Of a stretch of 59,515 nt of DNA, positions 8,108 through 17,798 are shown piece by piece; position 1 is the stretch's first letter; each line of letters opens with the position of its first letter. Source of the DNA: Bacillota bacterium. GTDB taxonomy: Bacteria > Bacillota > Clostridia > Clostridiales > Clostridiaceae. The notes under the pieces are model-generated. The model ran no database searches and had not been told where the DNA came from. It worked only from the letters and a program-made list of their open reading frames with translations. Location: the NCBI GenBank assembly GCA_030706015.1, contig JAUZPI010000020.1, forward strand, positions 1-59,515, read 5' to 3'. The position numbers and the translations under genes were made by a program.

Positions 8108-8182
8108 ATTGTATCACAAAGTCGTGCCGTTTAAAACATATACTGCATATATTCAGAAAATTGTAACATAAAATACGACTTT
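8108..8182 (-). promoter_or_regulatory. prsA upstream region: two extended -10 elements and an inverted repeat
   Basis: On the minus strand there are two extended -10 boxes, TGTTACAAT (8160-8168) and TGATACAAT (8108-8116). Each is next to one arm of an 8-bp inverted repeat, AAAGTCGT/ACGACTTT (8118-8125 and 8175-8182). Neither box has a good -35 hexamer. Confidence 0.4.
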
Positions 8183-8228
8183 TTTATACAAAAAGTACAT
8201 AAAAACCCGAATTTCAAACATGAAACTA

Positions 8229-11200
8229 CTAATCCTTATTTAAAGATTGTAAGTATTCTAGGAATTGTTTTAAACTTTTAATCAATTCTCCTCTCTTTAT
8301 ATTTTTTAAGTTATATCCCATAGTAGGAATTTCAGCAGGCTTAAACACCACTTCTTTGTCATACTTACTTAGAATGCCATCTATTATTTTAACATCAAGT
8401 CCATTTTTACTTTCAAACTTAATCTCAACTATATCTCTTTTTTCCTTGATTTCTGATATTCCAAGCTTTCTTCCAATACTTCTTAGGTAAGCAATATTCA
8501 TTAAGTTATCTACAGAAGGTGGTATATCAGAAAATCTATCTTCTAGTTCCTCCTGTACATCCATCATTTCCTCCAAAGAGTCTATTGAAGCTATTTTTTT
8601 GTAAATTTCAATCTTTTGAGTTTCATCCTCAATATAACTCTCAGGTATATATGCATCAACCTTAATCTCTACTGTTGTTTCTATAGGTTCTTTTTCTATT
8701 TCGCCTCTCACTATTCTTATGGTGTCTTCCAGCATCCTACAATATAGATCATATCCAATAGCTGCCATATGACCATGTTGAGCTGAACCCATCATATTTC
8801 CTGCTCCCCTTATTTCTAAATCTTTCATTGCAATTTTAAATCCGGAACCCAATTCAGTGAAATCCTTGATAGCTTTTAATCTTTTTTCTGCAACTTCAGT
8901 TAGAATTTTATCCTTTCTATAGGTAAAGTAGGCATATGCAATTCTATTAGTCCTTCCAACACGTCCTCTCAATTGGTATAACTGAGAAAGCCCCATCTTA
9001 TCAGCATCATATATGATCATGGTATTTGAGTTTTGAATATCTATACCCGTCTCAATTATTGTTGTACAAATAAGGATATCATATTCATTCTTCATAAAAT
9101 CTACCATAACCTTTTCCAGTTCTCTTTCTGTCATCTGGCCATGGGCCACTCCAACTCTAGCCTCTGGAACTATATTGGCAATATACCCTGCCATCTCCTT
9201 AATAGTTTCAACTCTATTATAAACAAAAAATACTTGCCCCCCCCTATTAATCTCTCTCATTATAGCATCTCTAATTAATTGATCATTATACTCAACAACA
9301 TAGGTTTGAATAGGGTATCTTTCTTCAGGAGGTGTCTCTATAACACTTATTTCCCTAACCCCTGTTAAAGACATATGAAGAGTTCTAGGAATAGGCGTTG
9401 CAGTTAATGTTAAAACGTCAATATTCTTTTTCAATCCTTTTATTTTTTCCTTATGTGTTACTCCAAACCTTTGTTCTTCATCTATTATCAACAAGCCTAA
9501 TTCTTTAAATTGTAATTCTTTTTGAAGGATTTTATGAGTACCTATAAGTATGTCTACATTTCCCTCTTTAACAGCTTTAACTGTAGCCTTTTGCTGAGCA
9601 GTCGTTCTAAATCTGCTTATCATATCTATAGTCACAGGAAAGTCAGAAAATCTTTGAACAAATGTATTATAATGTTGTTCAGCTAGTATAGTGGTTGGCA
9701 CTAGTACAGCAACCTGCTTTCCATCCATTACGGCTTTAAATGCAGCCCTCATAGCTACTTCAGTCTTGCCATAACCAACATCCCCGCAAAGCAATCTATC
9801 CATAGGTTTATCTGATTCCATATCTGTTTTTATTTCCTCTATAGATACCAACTGATCTGGTGTTTCCTCATATGGAAACTCTTCTTCAAATTGTTTCTGC
9901 CACACAGTATCCTTTGAAAAACTATAACCCTTTAATGCGGCTCTTATAGCATATAGTTTAACTAATTCCTCAGCAATTTCGTTTATGGATTTTTTCACCT
10001 TGTTCTTAGCTTTAGCCCATTCGCTGCCTCCAAGCTTACTAACTTTAGGAGCATTTCCTTCGCTGCCAATATATTTCTGAACTAAATCTAACTGTTCAAC
10101 AGGAACATAAAGTTTATCATCGGATGCATAGCTTAATTCTAAATAGTCCTTTTTATGCCCTTCAACTTCTAATTGTCTTATCCCTTTAAATACACCTATA
10201 CCATGATTAACATGTACAATATAATCTCCCGGCTTAAGCTCAGTAAAACTTTTAATCTTGCCAATTCCTTTTTTGGACTTTCTCTTCGGTTTTCGTTTTG
10301 ATTGACCAAAAAATTCTTTATCCGATATAACAGACAGCTTCAACTCAGGATATTCGAACCCTTTTAGTTGGTTGCCAAAGGTAATAACAACTTCTCCCAA
10401 CTCTAAATTTGTTACCATATCCTTATAGACACTTTCTATTCCTCTCTCCCTGAGAGTCTTAACTAATCTTTCACCCCTAGGTCTTGTACCTGACAAAATA
10501 ACTGTTCTATAGCCTTTTTCTTTTTTGTCTTTGATATCCTCTATAAGAAGATCCAAATGCCCTTGATAACTATGAAGAGTTATTTGAGAAAACGTAACAA
10601 TAGACTTTGGCGGAAATACATTAGTCGCTTTGGGAATAGCACTTAGTGTAACTAATTCTTTAGCTTCAAGCAGCTGAAAAAGTTGTTCTTTAGAAACCAA
10701 TAACTCACCTTGTTTTGGAAGTATATCTCCTCTTTGAAAAAAGGATTTGTAATTTTCCTCAAACTCAAAGTAAACACTATCTAATTTACCCTTACACCTA
10801 TTAGGATCATCAAATATCACTATAGCATTTTTCATGTAATCAAAAATAGTTGATGGATTATCATAAAAATACGGCAGAAAACTATCTATTGTCTCAAAGG
10901 TCCACCTTTCGTTTAGCGATTCCAAATTGGATTTAGTTAATTTTAGTATCTTATCTTCAGCTTCCTTATCTTTCTTTATCTTAAGTCCTTGAAGAACAAT
11001 ATCTAAATCTTGTTGTATTTTACTTAACCCCATACTTATACTCTCTGGGGTAAGTATTATTTCCTTTGCAGGAAATACCTCTATCCTACTAACCTTTTCT
11101 ATACTTCTTTGAGATTCCGTATTAAAGGTTCTTATGGAATCAACTTCATCTCCAAATAGCTCTATTCTATATGGAACAACGGAGGTAGGGGGGTAAACAT

Positions 11201-11744
11201 CAAATATACCTCCTCGAAGAGAAAACTGTCCTTTTCCTTCTACCGACTCTACGCGGTCATAACCACTTTGAATCAACTTTTCAGATAAATCTTTTAAATC
11301 TAATGTATCACCTAATGATATTTTAAATGTATATTTATCAAAAAGCTCTATAGGCGCATAACAAGATGCTAGTGCTTCTGCACTAGTAACTATTATTTTT
11401 TTCTTCTTGGTCAACATTTTTTTAATAACTTTAATTCTTTCCCACCTTAAATCACCAGAAATAGCATCTATATTATAAAAAACAACTTCCTTGGTAGGAA
11501 AATAATATACATCATTTAAATAAAAAGATAAATCCTCATATATGTTCTTGGCTTCCACGTCACTGTCTGAAACCACCAATATGGACCTATCCAATTCTTC
11601 ATACATACCATTGATTAAATAACTTCTAGCTGACTCAGAAAGTCCAAATATACCAACAGGGAATCTCTGTTTCTCAGCACTGCTAATTATACTCTTAAAT
11701 TCTCTGCTAGCCATCAGTGGCTGCATGAGTCCCCTAAGTCTCAT
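8229..11744 (-). CDS. mfd: Transcription-repair coupling factor Mfd
   Basis: An 1171-residue protein, the normal Mfd length. In order: a UvrB-homology N-terminal part (to about 340), an RNA polymerase interacting domain near 500-560 (GDYIVHVNHGIGVFKG), a superfamily 2 translocase core with Walker A GDVGYGKT near 650 and Walker B DEEQRFGV near 755, GRVGRTNRIAYAY, and the C-terminal TRCF domain. Mfd pushes stalled RNA polymerase off damaged DNA and recruits UvrA. It begins 18 bp after pth, so the two are likely co-transcribed. Confidence 0.98.
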   Translation of the reverse strand: MRLRGLMQPLMASREFKSIISSAEKQRFPVGIFGLSESARSYLINGMYEELDRSILVVSDSDVEAKNIYEDLSFYLNDVYYFPTKEVVFYNIDAISGDLRWERIKVIKKMLTKKKKIIVTSAEALASCYAPIELFDKYTFKISLGDTLDLKDLSEKLIQSGYDRVESVEGKGQFSLRGGIFDVYPPTSVVPYRIELFGDEVDSIRTFNTESQRSIEKVSRIEVFPAKEIILTPESISMGLSKIQQDLDIVLQGLKIKKDKEAEDKILKLTKSNLESLNERWTFETIDSFLPYFYDNPSTIFDYMKNAIVIFDDPNRCKGKLDSVYFEFEENYKSFFQRGDILPKQGELLVSKEQLFQLLEAKELVTLSAIPKATNVFPPKSIVTFSQITLHSYQGHLDLLIEDIKDKKEKGYRTVILSGTRPRGERLVKTLRERGIESVYKDMVTNLELGEVVITFGNQLKGFEYPELKLSVISDKEFFGQSKRKPKRKSKKGIGKIKSFTELKPGDYIVHVNHGIGVFKGIRQLEVEGHKKDYLELSYASDDKLYVPVEQLDLVQKYIGSEGNAPKVSKLGGSEWAKAKNKVKKSINEIAEELVKLYAIRAALKGYSFSKDTVWQKQFEEEFPYEETPDQLVSIEEIKTDMESDKPMDRLLCGDVGYGKTEVAMRAAFKAVMDGKQVAVLVPTTILAEQHYNTFVQRFSDFPVTIDMISRFRTTAQQKATVKAVKEGNVDILIGTHKILQKELQFKELGLLIIDEEQRFGVTHKEKIKGLKKNIDVLTLTATPIPRTLHMSLTGVREISVIETPPEERYPIQTYVVEYNDQLIRDAIMREINRGGQVFFVYNRVETIKEMAGYIANIVPEARVGVAHGQMTERELEKVMVDFMKNEYDILICTTIIETGIDIQNSNTMIIYDADKMGLSQLYQLRGRVGRTNRIAYAYFTYRKDKILTEVAEKRLKAIKDFTELGSGFKIAMKDLEIRGAGNMMGSAQHGHMAAIGYDLYCRMLEDTIRIVRGEIEKEPIETTVEIKVDAYIPESYIEDETQKIEIYKKIASIDSLEEMMDVQEELEDRFSDIPPSVDNLMNIAYLRSIGRKLGISEIKEKRDIVEIKFESKNGLDVKIIDGILSKYDKEVVFKPAEIPTMGYNLKNIKRGELIKSLKQFLEYLQSLNKD

Positions 11745-11762
11745 AAAATAACACCTCTTAAA

Positions 11763-12329
11763 CTACTCCGCTGTATAGCCGTTAAATTTATTCATAGATT
11801 CTACTATTCCCTTGCTTATAATGCATTCAACCGCTTCCACCGCAACATTGAACACCTTTTCTATTTTATCCTTATCCTCTTTCTGAAAACCACCTAATAC
11901 ATGTGAAACTAAATCCCCATTAGGCTGTCCAACACCCACTTTAATCCTCGGAAATTCATCTGAAGATAAGTGTGCTATTATACTCTTTATGCCATTATGT
12001 CCGCCAGCACTTCCTTTGCTTCTTATTCTCAATTTCCCTACATCCAAACTTATATCATCATATACTACAATTATCTTGTCATTAGGAATCTTATAAAACT
12101 TTACTGCTTCATTTAAGCTTTCACCACTTAAATTCATATATGTTGTAGGTTTAAGCAATATAATTTTTTCTGCTCCTATTCTGCCCTCTCCATATATACC
12201 CTTAAATTTTAACCGATTCATTTCTATATTATACTTCTGTGAAAATAAATCCACTACATCAAAGCCTACGTTATGCCTGGTATGTCTATATTCATCACCG
12301 GGGTTACCAAGACCAATTACTAGATACAT
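11763..12329 (-). CDS. pth: Peptidyl-tRNA hydrolase
   Basis: A 188-residue enzyme that recycles peptidyl-tRNA by cleaving the ester between peptide and tRNA. The N-terminus (GLGNPGDEYRHTRHNVGFD) holds the catalytic His19 and conserved Asn9, and other family motifs follow (KPTTYMNLSGES, YDDISLDVGKLRIR, GSAGGHNGIKS). Gene order pth-mfd is the usual Firmicute arrangement; the small fin gene that B. subtilis has between them is absent. Confidence 0.97.
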   Translation of the reverse strand: MYLVIGLGNPGDEYRHTRHNVGFDVVDLFSQKYNIEMNRLKFKGIYGEGRIGAEKIILLKPTTYMNLSGESLNEAVKFYKIPNDKIIVVYDDISLDVGKLRIRSKGSAGGHNGIKSIIAHLSSDEFPRIKVGVGQPNGDLVSHVLGGFQKEDKDKIEKVFNVAVEAVECIISKGIVESMNKFNGYTAE

Positions 12330-12496
12330 TTCATCACACCTTTATGTCATAAATTTTAATTACTACATTAACTATTAGAAAATGAAATACCCAAATTTTG
12401 TATCGACAGATATCTATATTATACACTGCTGTACAATAAGTTAAAAGAACAAAATTAGCGTTTTATGATTTATAAAATATTAATTCATTTTCGGCA

Positions 12497-12534
12497 AGAA
12501 TAAAACCGGCAGATTATAAGATATAAACTGCCGG
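12497..12534 (-). terminator. Terminator after htrA
   Basis: Stem CCGGCAG/CTGCCGG (12506-12512 with 12528-12534), AT-rich loop, then TTTTATTC on the minus strand. The rest of the 212-bp gap between pth and htrA holds an AT-rich region with a TATAAT (near 12417-12422, minus strand) that may serve pth, but no clear -35. Confidence 0.8.
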
Positions 12535-12541
12535 ATAATTA

Positions 12542-13744
12542 TTATTGTTTTTGTGATGTATTTTCAGTTAAGGTTATCTTTGTATCAATGTTTTTTCCAT
12601 TTCTAGATACCTTACAACTAATAGTATCCCCTACTTTATGCTTGTCTAATACATCTCTTAAATCATCAAATTTTGATATCTTTGTCCCATCAAGTTCAAT
12701 AATTATATCACCTGGTTGTATTCCTGCCTTTGCAGCTCCACCACCTTGAACAACCTGTTCAATGTAGGCACCGCTAACGCCCTTATTTTGGTCTGCATTT
12801 GAATCGCCGCCGCTGATTCCAAGAAAAGGTCTCACCACACGTCCATCCTTTACTAATGATTGAATGACTCCCTTTGCCTCATTAATAGATATTGCAAATC
12901 CCATGCCTTCAGCGTTATAAGCTGATCCTAATTTTAAGCTATTAATTCCAATAACCTCTCCTGCTGAATTACATAATGCGCCTCCACTATTACCAGGGTT
13001 AATAGCTGCATCAGTTTGTAAAACCTTATATCGTGTCACATTTCCATTTTCATCTGGCACATCTATGTTCCTATTTAATGCACTAATTATTCCTGCAGTT
13101 ACTGATCCTGCGAAATCCTCACCTAGAGGGTTCCCTATAGCAATAGCCGTTTCCCCTACACTAACCTTGGATGAATCTCCAAAGGTAGCAACAGGCAAAT
13201 CCTTAGCATCCACTTTAATAACTGCTAAATCCGTTGTAGGGTCAGCTCCAACTAGCTTTGCTTGAAGAATCTTTCCTGTAGATAATCTCACGTATACTTT
13301 ATCAGCACCATTTATAACATGATTGTTTGTAACTATATATCCATCTGATCTAAATATAATCCCTGAACCACTGGATTGTTGAGATTCTTGACCATAAAAA
13401 TTTTCAACCTTATTATCAATACCAACTACCGCTGGTCCTACTGTTTGAGCAACCTTTGAAATGGCATTTGTCGCACTAACATTTGTGCTTCCAGTACTCT
13501 TTGTCTGTTGGAATAATGGTGTATTATCCTGTTTTGAAACATATTGAGAATACTTTTTATCCACCATGTAATTTGCTGTTATCCCACCAGAAAGAGCAGC
13601 AACCAATACGAAACTAATCCCTTTTAAAAAGAATTTTCCTGTACCTTTTTTCTTTGGCTTTTGAAAATTAATATTGCCTCCATCTATATTAGTAACATCC
13701 TGCCAAGTTACATCTTTTATATTATTTTCTTTATTATTCTCCAT
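12542..13744 (-). CDS. htrA: HtrA/DegP-type membrane serine protease
   Basis: A 400-residue S1C protease. Cytoplasmic N-terminus, one membrane anchor at about 38-58, trypsin-like domain at about 95-290 with the intact triad His142 (TNNHVI), Asp172 (PTTDLAVI) and Ser253 (NPGNSGGAL), and one PDZ domain at about 300-390 (GAYIEQVVQGGGAAKAGIQ). Such proteases degrade misfolded envelope proteins. It lies just downstream of a response regulator/kinase pair on the same strand, suggesting that the pair controls it, as CssRS and CiaRH control htrA elsewhere. Confidence 0.93.
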   Translation of the reverse strand: MENNKENNIKDVTWQDVTNIDGGNINFQKPKKKGTGKFFLKGISFVLVAALSGGITANYMVDKKYSQYVSKQDNTPLFQQTKSTGSTNVSATNAISKVAQTVGPAVVGIDNKVENFYGQESQQSSGSGIIFRSDGYIVTNNHVINGADKVYVRLSTGKILQAKLVGADPTTDLAVIKVDAKDLPVATFGDSSKVSVGETAIAIGNPLGEDFAGSVTAGIISALNRNIDVPDENGNVTRYKVLQTDAAINPGNSGGALCNSAGEVIGINSLKLGSAYNAEGMGFAISINEAKGVIQSLVKDGRVVRPFLGISGGDSNADQNKGVSGAYIEQVVQGGGAAKAGIQPGDIIIELDGTKISKFDDLRDVLDKHKVGDTISCKVSRNGKNIDTKITLTENTSQKQ

Positions 13745-13847
13745 AAACTACACCTCCAAGTCTTATTATTCTTATAATACATTATATTTTTTACGTATCT
13801 ATGAACAAAGTGTAATTATTGATTAAACATTATTTAGTGTAATTTCC

Positions 13848-15260
13848 CTAATTAGCCCTTCCTAATGTAAATGTAAATTCCACACCACCATTTTTCTTGT
13901 TTTCAACCCATATATCCTCTTCATGTTGCGTTAATATACTTCTAACTATAGGCAATCCTAGTCCTGTACTTACTTTGGAGGTTCTAGATTTATCAACCTT
14001 GTAAAATCTATCCCATATATATTTCAAATCTTCTTCTGGTATAGCTGGCCCGTTATTAAATATACTTATATATACTTTTCCACCTTTAAAACGCGTAGAA
14101 ATCCTTATATACCCACCTTCAATTACATATTTCACTGCGTTGTCTATTAGATTTGTTATAACCTGCGTTATTCTATCACGATCAACTACAGAATATATAT
14201 TTTCATCATTAAAACATACATCTACCTTTATGCCCTTTTCCATTATTTTTGTTTCAAATTTAATAACAGTAAGCCTTATTATTTCACTTATGTTTACTTT
14301 TTCAGTATTGAGTTTTAATTTACCCGATTCAATCGCTGATAAATCTAACAAATCATTTACTAATCTAGTTAATCTCTCAATTTCTTGATAGGTTAATGAA
14401 AGATAATATTTCTCCTTATCTTTGGGTATAACACCATCCAGAATTCCTCCAATAAATCCCCTTATTGAGGTTATAGGCGAACGTATTTCATGAGATACAT
14501 TTGACAAAAATTCTCGTCTATTATACTCAACCTTCTCTAAGGAATCCGCCATAGAATTAAAGGAATAAGCCAATTCCCCTATTTCATCATTAGATTCAAG
14601 CTTTACTCTCTTATCTACTTCACCCTTTGCTATTTTATCAGCAACATTATTAATTTCCTTTAATGGTTTTATCAATATTTTCTGTGAAAAGTAATATATT
14701 ATAAAACAGGCAAAAGCAATTGCAAACAGAGCTGAGGACCATATTATTTCATATACATCCTTTAAAGGTTCCTTAAGGTCTGTTACAGAGGTACTCATCA
14801 TAATAACAGCCTTATAAACTCCATGATAAGCTATGGGCACTTCATAGGTGTGAACAGGTACTTTGAATATCTGCCCATAATCTCCAACTCTTTTAACTAT
14901 TAATCCTTTCCTAAGACTATCTAAGTCAGAAGTTAATATCTGCTGCCCTATAAATTTATCGTAATCAGGATTTGACACCAACCTTACATAACCGTAATCA
15001 TCAGTAACAATTATATTTGTCTTTAAATACTTACTTCTAGCCTCTATTGTTTGGATGATATCAGCTGTACTTATTCCACCTCTAAAGAATTGTATCACTG
15101 GCCCACCTAAAAACTGTGCCTCCTCCTTTAGCTGCTGTTCTTTTTGAGCAAAATAATAGCTCTGAAACCAAAATGAAAGAAAAGCAGCTATAATAATAAA
15201 ACTGATAGTTATAATAACTGTATATGTAGCCACCATTTTTGAAAATAGCCCTTTTTTCAT
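13848..15260 (-). CDS. Membrane sensor histidine kinase
   Basis: A 470-residue kinase: membrane segment 10-31, extracytoplasmic sensor about 32-170, second membrane segment 172-191, HAMP about 192-244, HisKA with phospho-acceptor His257 (NVSHEIRSP), and HATPase with the usual N, G1 and G2 boxes (DNAVKY, STGLGLPIV). The ATG directly follows the stop codon of the response regulator, so the two are translated as a pair. The sensed signal cannot be told; the htrA gene downstream suggests envelope stress. Confidence 0.93.
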   Translation of the reverse strand: MKKGLFSKMVATYTVIITISFIIIAAFLSFWFQSYYFAQKEQQLKEEAQFLGGPVIQFFRGGISTADIIQTIEARSKYLKTNIIVTDDYGYVRLVSNPDYDKFIGQQILTSDLDSLRKGLIVKRVGDYGQIFKVPVHTYEVPIAYHGVYKAVIMMSTSVTDLKEPLKDVYEIIWSSALFAIAFACFIIYYFSQKILIKPLKEINNVADKIAKGEVDKRVKLESNDEIGELAYSFNSMADSLEKVEYNRREFLSNVSHEIRSPITSIRGFIGGILDGVIPKDKEKYYLSLTYQEIERLTRLVNDLLDLSAIESGKLKLNTEKVNISEIIRLTVIKFETKIMEKGIKVDVCFNDENIYSVVDRDRITQVITNLIDNAVKYVIEGGYIRISTRFKGGKVYISIFNNGPAIPEEDLKYIWDRFYKVDKSRTSKVSTGLGLPIVRSILTQHEEDIWVENKKNGGVEFTFTLGRAN

Positions 15261-15947
15261 CTATTTCACCTCAAATTTGTATCCAACACCCCATACAGTT
15301 TCAATCTGCCAGTTTACTCCTCCCTGAAGTTTTTCTCTAAGTCGCTTGATATGAACGTCAACAGTTCTTGAGTCCCCAGGATAATCGTATCCCCATACCT
15401 CACATAATAGCTGTTCCCTAGTAAATACTCTATTTTTGTTGCTTGCAAGATAGTACAACAATTCAAATTCCTTAGGTGGCATTTTCAACTCCTCACCATT
15501 ATAAATGACTAAATAGGAATTAATATCAACTGTTAACCCATCAAATTTAAGTACTTCCTTATCTATATTGTCAACATTATATCTTCTAAGTACTGCCTTA
15601 ACTCTAGCTACCATTTCCTTAGGTTCAAATGGTTTTACTATATAATCATCAGCACCTATTTCTAAACCTAAAACTTTATCAAAAGTTTCTCCTTTTGCAG
15701 TAATCATAATTACAGGTGTTTGATGCTCTCTTCTAATCCATTTCAATACATCTATACCATCCATATATGGAAGCATTATATCTAATAAAACCATATCAGG
15801 ATCATAATCCATAAAAGCAGACTGTGCAGCCTTACCATCATGACAAACCCGAGTGGAATAGCCTGCACTTTCTAAATACATTTTTAAAACTTCACATATA
15901 TTTTCATCATCATCAACAATTAATATCTTTCCCAATGAACTATCCAT
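15261..15947 (-). CDS. OmpR/PhoB-family response regulator
   Basis: A 228-residue regulator. The receiver domain has the acidic pair at Asp12/13, phospho-acceptor Asp56 (VLLDIMLP) and the conserved Lys (ITAKGE). A winged-helix domain follows at about 130-228 (VFTREQLLCEVWGYDYPGDSRTVDVHI across the recognition helix). First gene of the regulator-kinase-htrA set; GGAGGG ribosome binding site. The promoter must lie in the 312-bp divergent region. Confidence 0.95.
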   Translation of the reverse strand: MDSSLGKILIVDDDENICEVLKMYLESAGYSTRVCHDGKAAQSAFMDYDPDMVLLDIMLPYMDGIDVLKWIRREHQTPVIMITAKGETFDKVLGLEIGADDYIVKPFEPKEMVARVKAVLRRYNVDNIDKEVLKFDGLTVDINSYLVIYNGEELKMPPKEFELLYYLASNKNRVFTREQLLCEVWGYDYPGDSRTVDVHIKRLREKLQGGVNWQIETVWGVGYKFEVK

Positions 15948-16259
15948 GTTTATCCCTCCGATTGCAAATTATATACTATTTATAATTTATCATATTTTTT
16001 ATAATTAATCATGTTTGTTACAAATTATTAATTATATATTTATATAGGCTTCATAACTCTTTAGCTGAAACCTTGAAATCATAGAGTTCAAGAGTTATAC
16101 TAAAACTGTTAAATAAAGTATTCCATGGAATGGGCGGCGTAGCTAAGTCAATTTATTCTACACTTCTCATTCCTTTAATCATTGTATTATATTGTTCCAA
16201 ATTTTTCAAAAACTAATACAACTCTGATCTAATTGAGTTAATTTAAGGGGTGATGAGGT
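15948..16259. promoter_or_regulatory. Divergent intergenic region with nested inverted repeats
   Basis: A 312-bp gap between the divergent two-component and partner-switch units. Contents: ATAACTCTT (16053-16061) complementary to AAGAGTTAT (16090-16098); CTTGAA (16072-16077) complementary to TTCAAG (16087-16092), which shares bases with the first, so the two hairpins exclude each other; and a perfect 12-bp palindrome ATTCCATGGAAT (16120-16131). On the minus strand a TATAAT lies close to the response-regulator ribosome binding site. No known riboswitch was recognised. Confidence 0.45.
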
Positions 16260-17798
16260 TTGTCAGAAATGAAGGCTCATAATATATTTCGTGATAATAA
16301 GGACTCCAATCACTTTATAAAAAAAAATGATATGGTTAGTTCCAAAGAAATACCTACCGATAAAGATTGTTTAACTGAACAACTATTAAACAAAGAAAAG
16401 CTTCTTGAGGCGGTAATAAAAGGCATCCCAGGGGTTGTTATAAAAGTATATAAAACCGATAATACGATAGCCTTTTTCAATCAGGCAGGGTATGATTTTT
16501 ACGGCAAAACGCCTAATGAAGTTCAAGGAAAGAAATGCTACAAGGTTTTAGGCAGAAAAGATAAGTGTACTGATTGTATTTTCGACAAAGCATTAGAAAC
16601 AAAGAAAATTGTTAATATGGAAAAATATATTCCTGAAATAAACAAATATATGGATTGTTGCTGTAATCCTGTACTGGATGACTCCGGAAATGTAATTTTT
16701 GTGGTAGAACAATTAAGAGATATAACGAATAAGCGGGTGCTAGAAAAGAAACTAAAAGAAAGCGAAGAACGTTATAGACAGATTGTTGATCTGTCCCCAG
16801 AAGCTATAATAATAATACTTGATAATAAAATTGTTCTAGCTAACGGCGAGGCATACAAATTAATGAATATAGACTTGAACAAACCCGGAGGAGAGAATAT
16901 TTATAAATATGTGCACCCTGACTTTATTAAAATTCTGCACAAAAGAATCAAGCGCATATTAAGGTATAAGACAACTAATGTTAAATACGAGTGTAAGCTT
17001 ATTAACGAAAATACTGAAATAGATGCTGAAATATCCTCAAGCTATCTGACATATAACGGAGAACCAGCAGTTCAATCAATAATTAGAAATGTTACTGAAA
17101 TGAGGGGGGATTTAAATAAAGCTGCTAAAATCCAAAAGAAATGGCTTCAAGATACATTCCCTATTCCAAATAAGGCTAGAATGGAAAGCATCTATGTGCC
17201 ATCTAAAACGGTGGGTGGAGATTCATATAAACTATATAAAGTCAGTGATGACTTGGTTATAGGAGTGATTTGGGATGTAAGCGGCAAGGGAATCACTGCT
17301 GCCTTAAGCATATCAGCATTTAACGTATTATTAAACGACTCAATATTGGCCAGTAATGATCCTAGTGAGATAATGCATAGCTTAAATACAAAAATAGCTG
17401 ATTTTTTGGATGATACATATATTGCCGCTTGCTGCTTCAGCATAAACTTCAGAGAAAAAAAAGCAAAGGTAGTCAGTGCAGGAATTAATGAATTCGTATT
17501 TGAAAAGTTACAATATAAACCTGAAAAAAAGATAGTAAAGGGACCTTTTTTAGGTATGTTTAAAGATAGTACATTTGATGAATACTCTATCCATTTTCGA
17601 CCAGGTGATAAATTCTATTTTTATACTGATGGATTAGATTTTATCTTTTGTGATGACGCCCTAAACGAATACTTTGTGAGTACTAATTCAATACACGAAT
17701 TCAAGAAATATTTAAACTCTTATCTCAATGAAATGATTACCGATATAAAGGATGACTGCACTATGCTTCTTTTAGAAATAATACAAGGTGATGATTAA
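16260..17798 (+). CDS. PAS-PAS-PP2C (SpoIIE/RsbU-type) serine phosphatase
   Basis: A 512-residue soluble protein. PAS domain 1 (about 45-158) carries Cys93, Cys103, Cys106 and Cys133-135; PAS domain 2 is at about 167-280; a SpoIIE-type PP2C domain (about 290-505) has metal-binding motifs VGGD (Asp321) and DVSGKG (Asp339) and a YTDGL motif. Phosphatases of this type dephosphorylate STAS-domain proteins. It is the first gene of a unit with an RsbW-like kinase, a chemoreceptor and a STAS protein. Start taken as TTG 16260 behind AAGGGG; ATG 16269 is also possible. Confidence 0.88.
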   Translation: MSEMKAHNIFRDNKDSNHFIKKNDMVSSKEIPTDKDCLTEQLLNKEKLLEAVIKGIPGVVIKVYKTDNTIAFFNQAGYDFYGKTPNEVQGKKCYKVLGRKDKCTDCIFDKALETKKIVNMEKYIPEINKYMDCCCNPVLDDSGNVIFVVEQLRDITNKRVLEKKLKESEERYRQIVDLSPEAIIIILDNKIVLANGEAYKLMNIDLNKPGGENIYKYVHPDFIKILHKRIKRILRYKTTNVKYECKLINENTEIDAEISSSYLTYNGEPAVQSIIRNVTEMRGDLNKAAKIQKKWLQDTFPIPNKARMESIYVPSKTVGGDSYKLYKVSDDLVIGVIWDVSGKGITAALSISAFNVLLNDSILASNDPSEIMHSLNTKIADFLDDTYIAACCFSINFREKKAKVVSAGINEFVFEKLQYKPEKKIVKGPFLGMFKDSTFDEYSIHFRPGDKFYFYTDGLDFIFCDDALNEYFVSTNSIHEFKKYLNSYLNEMITDIKDDCTMLLLEIIQGDD

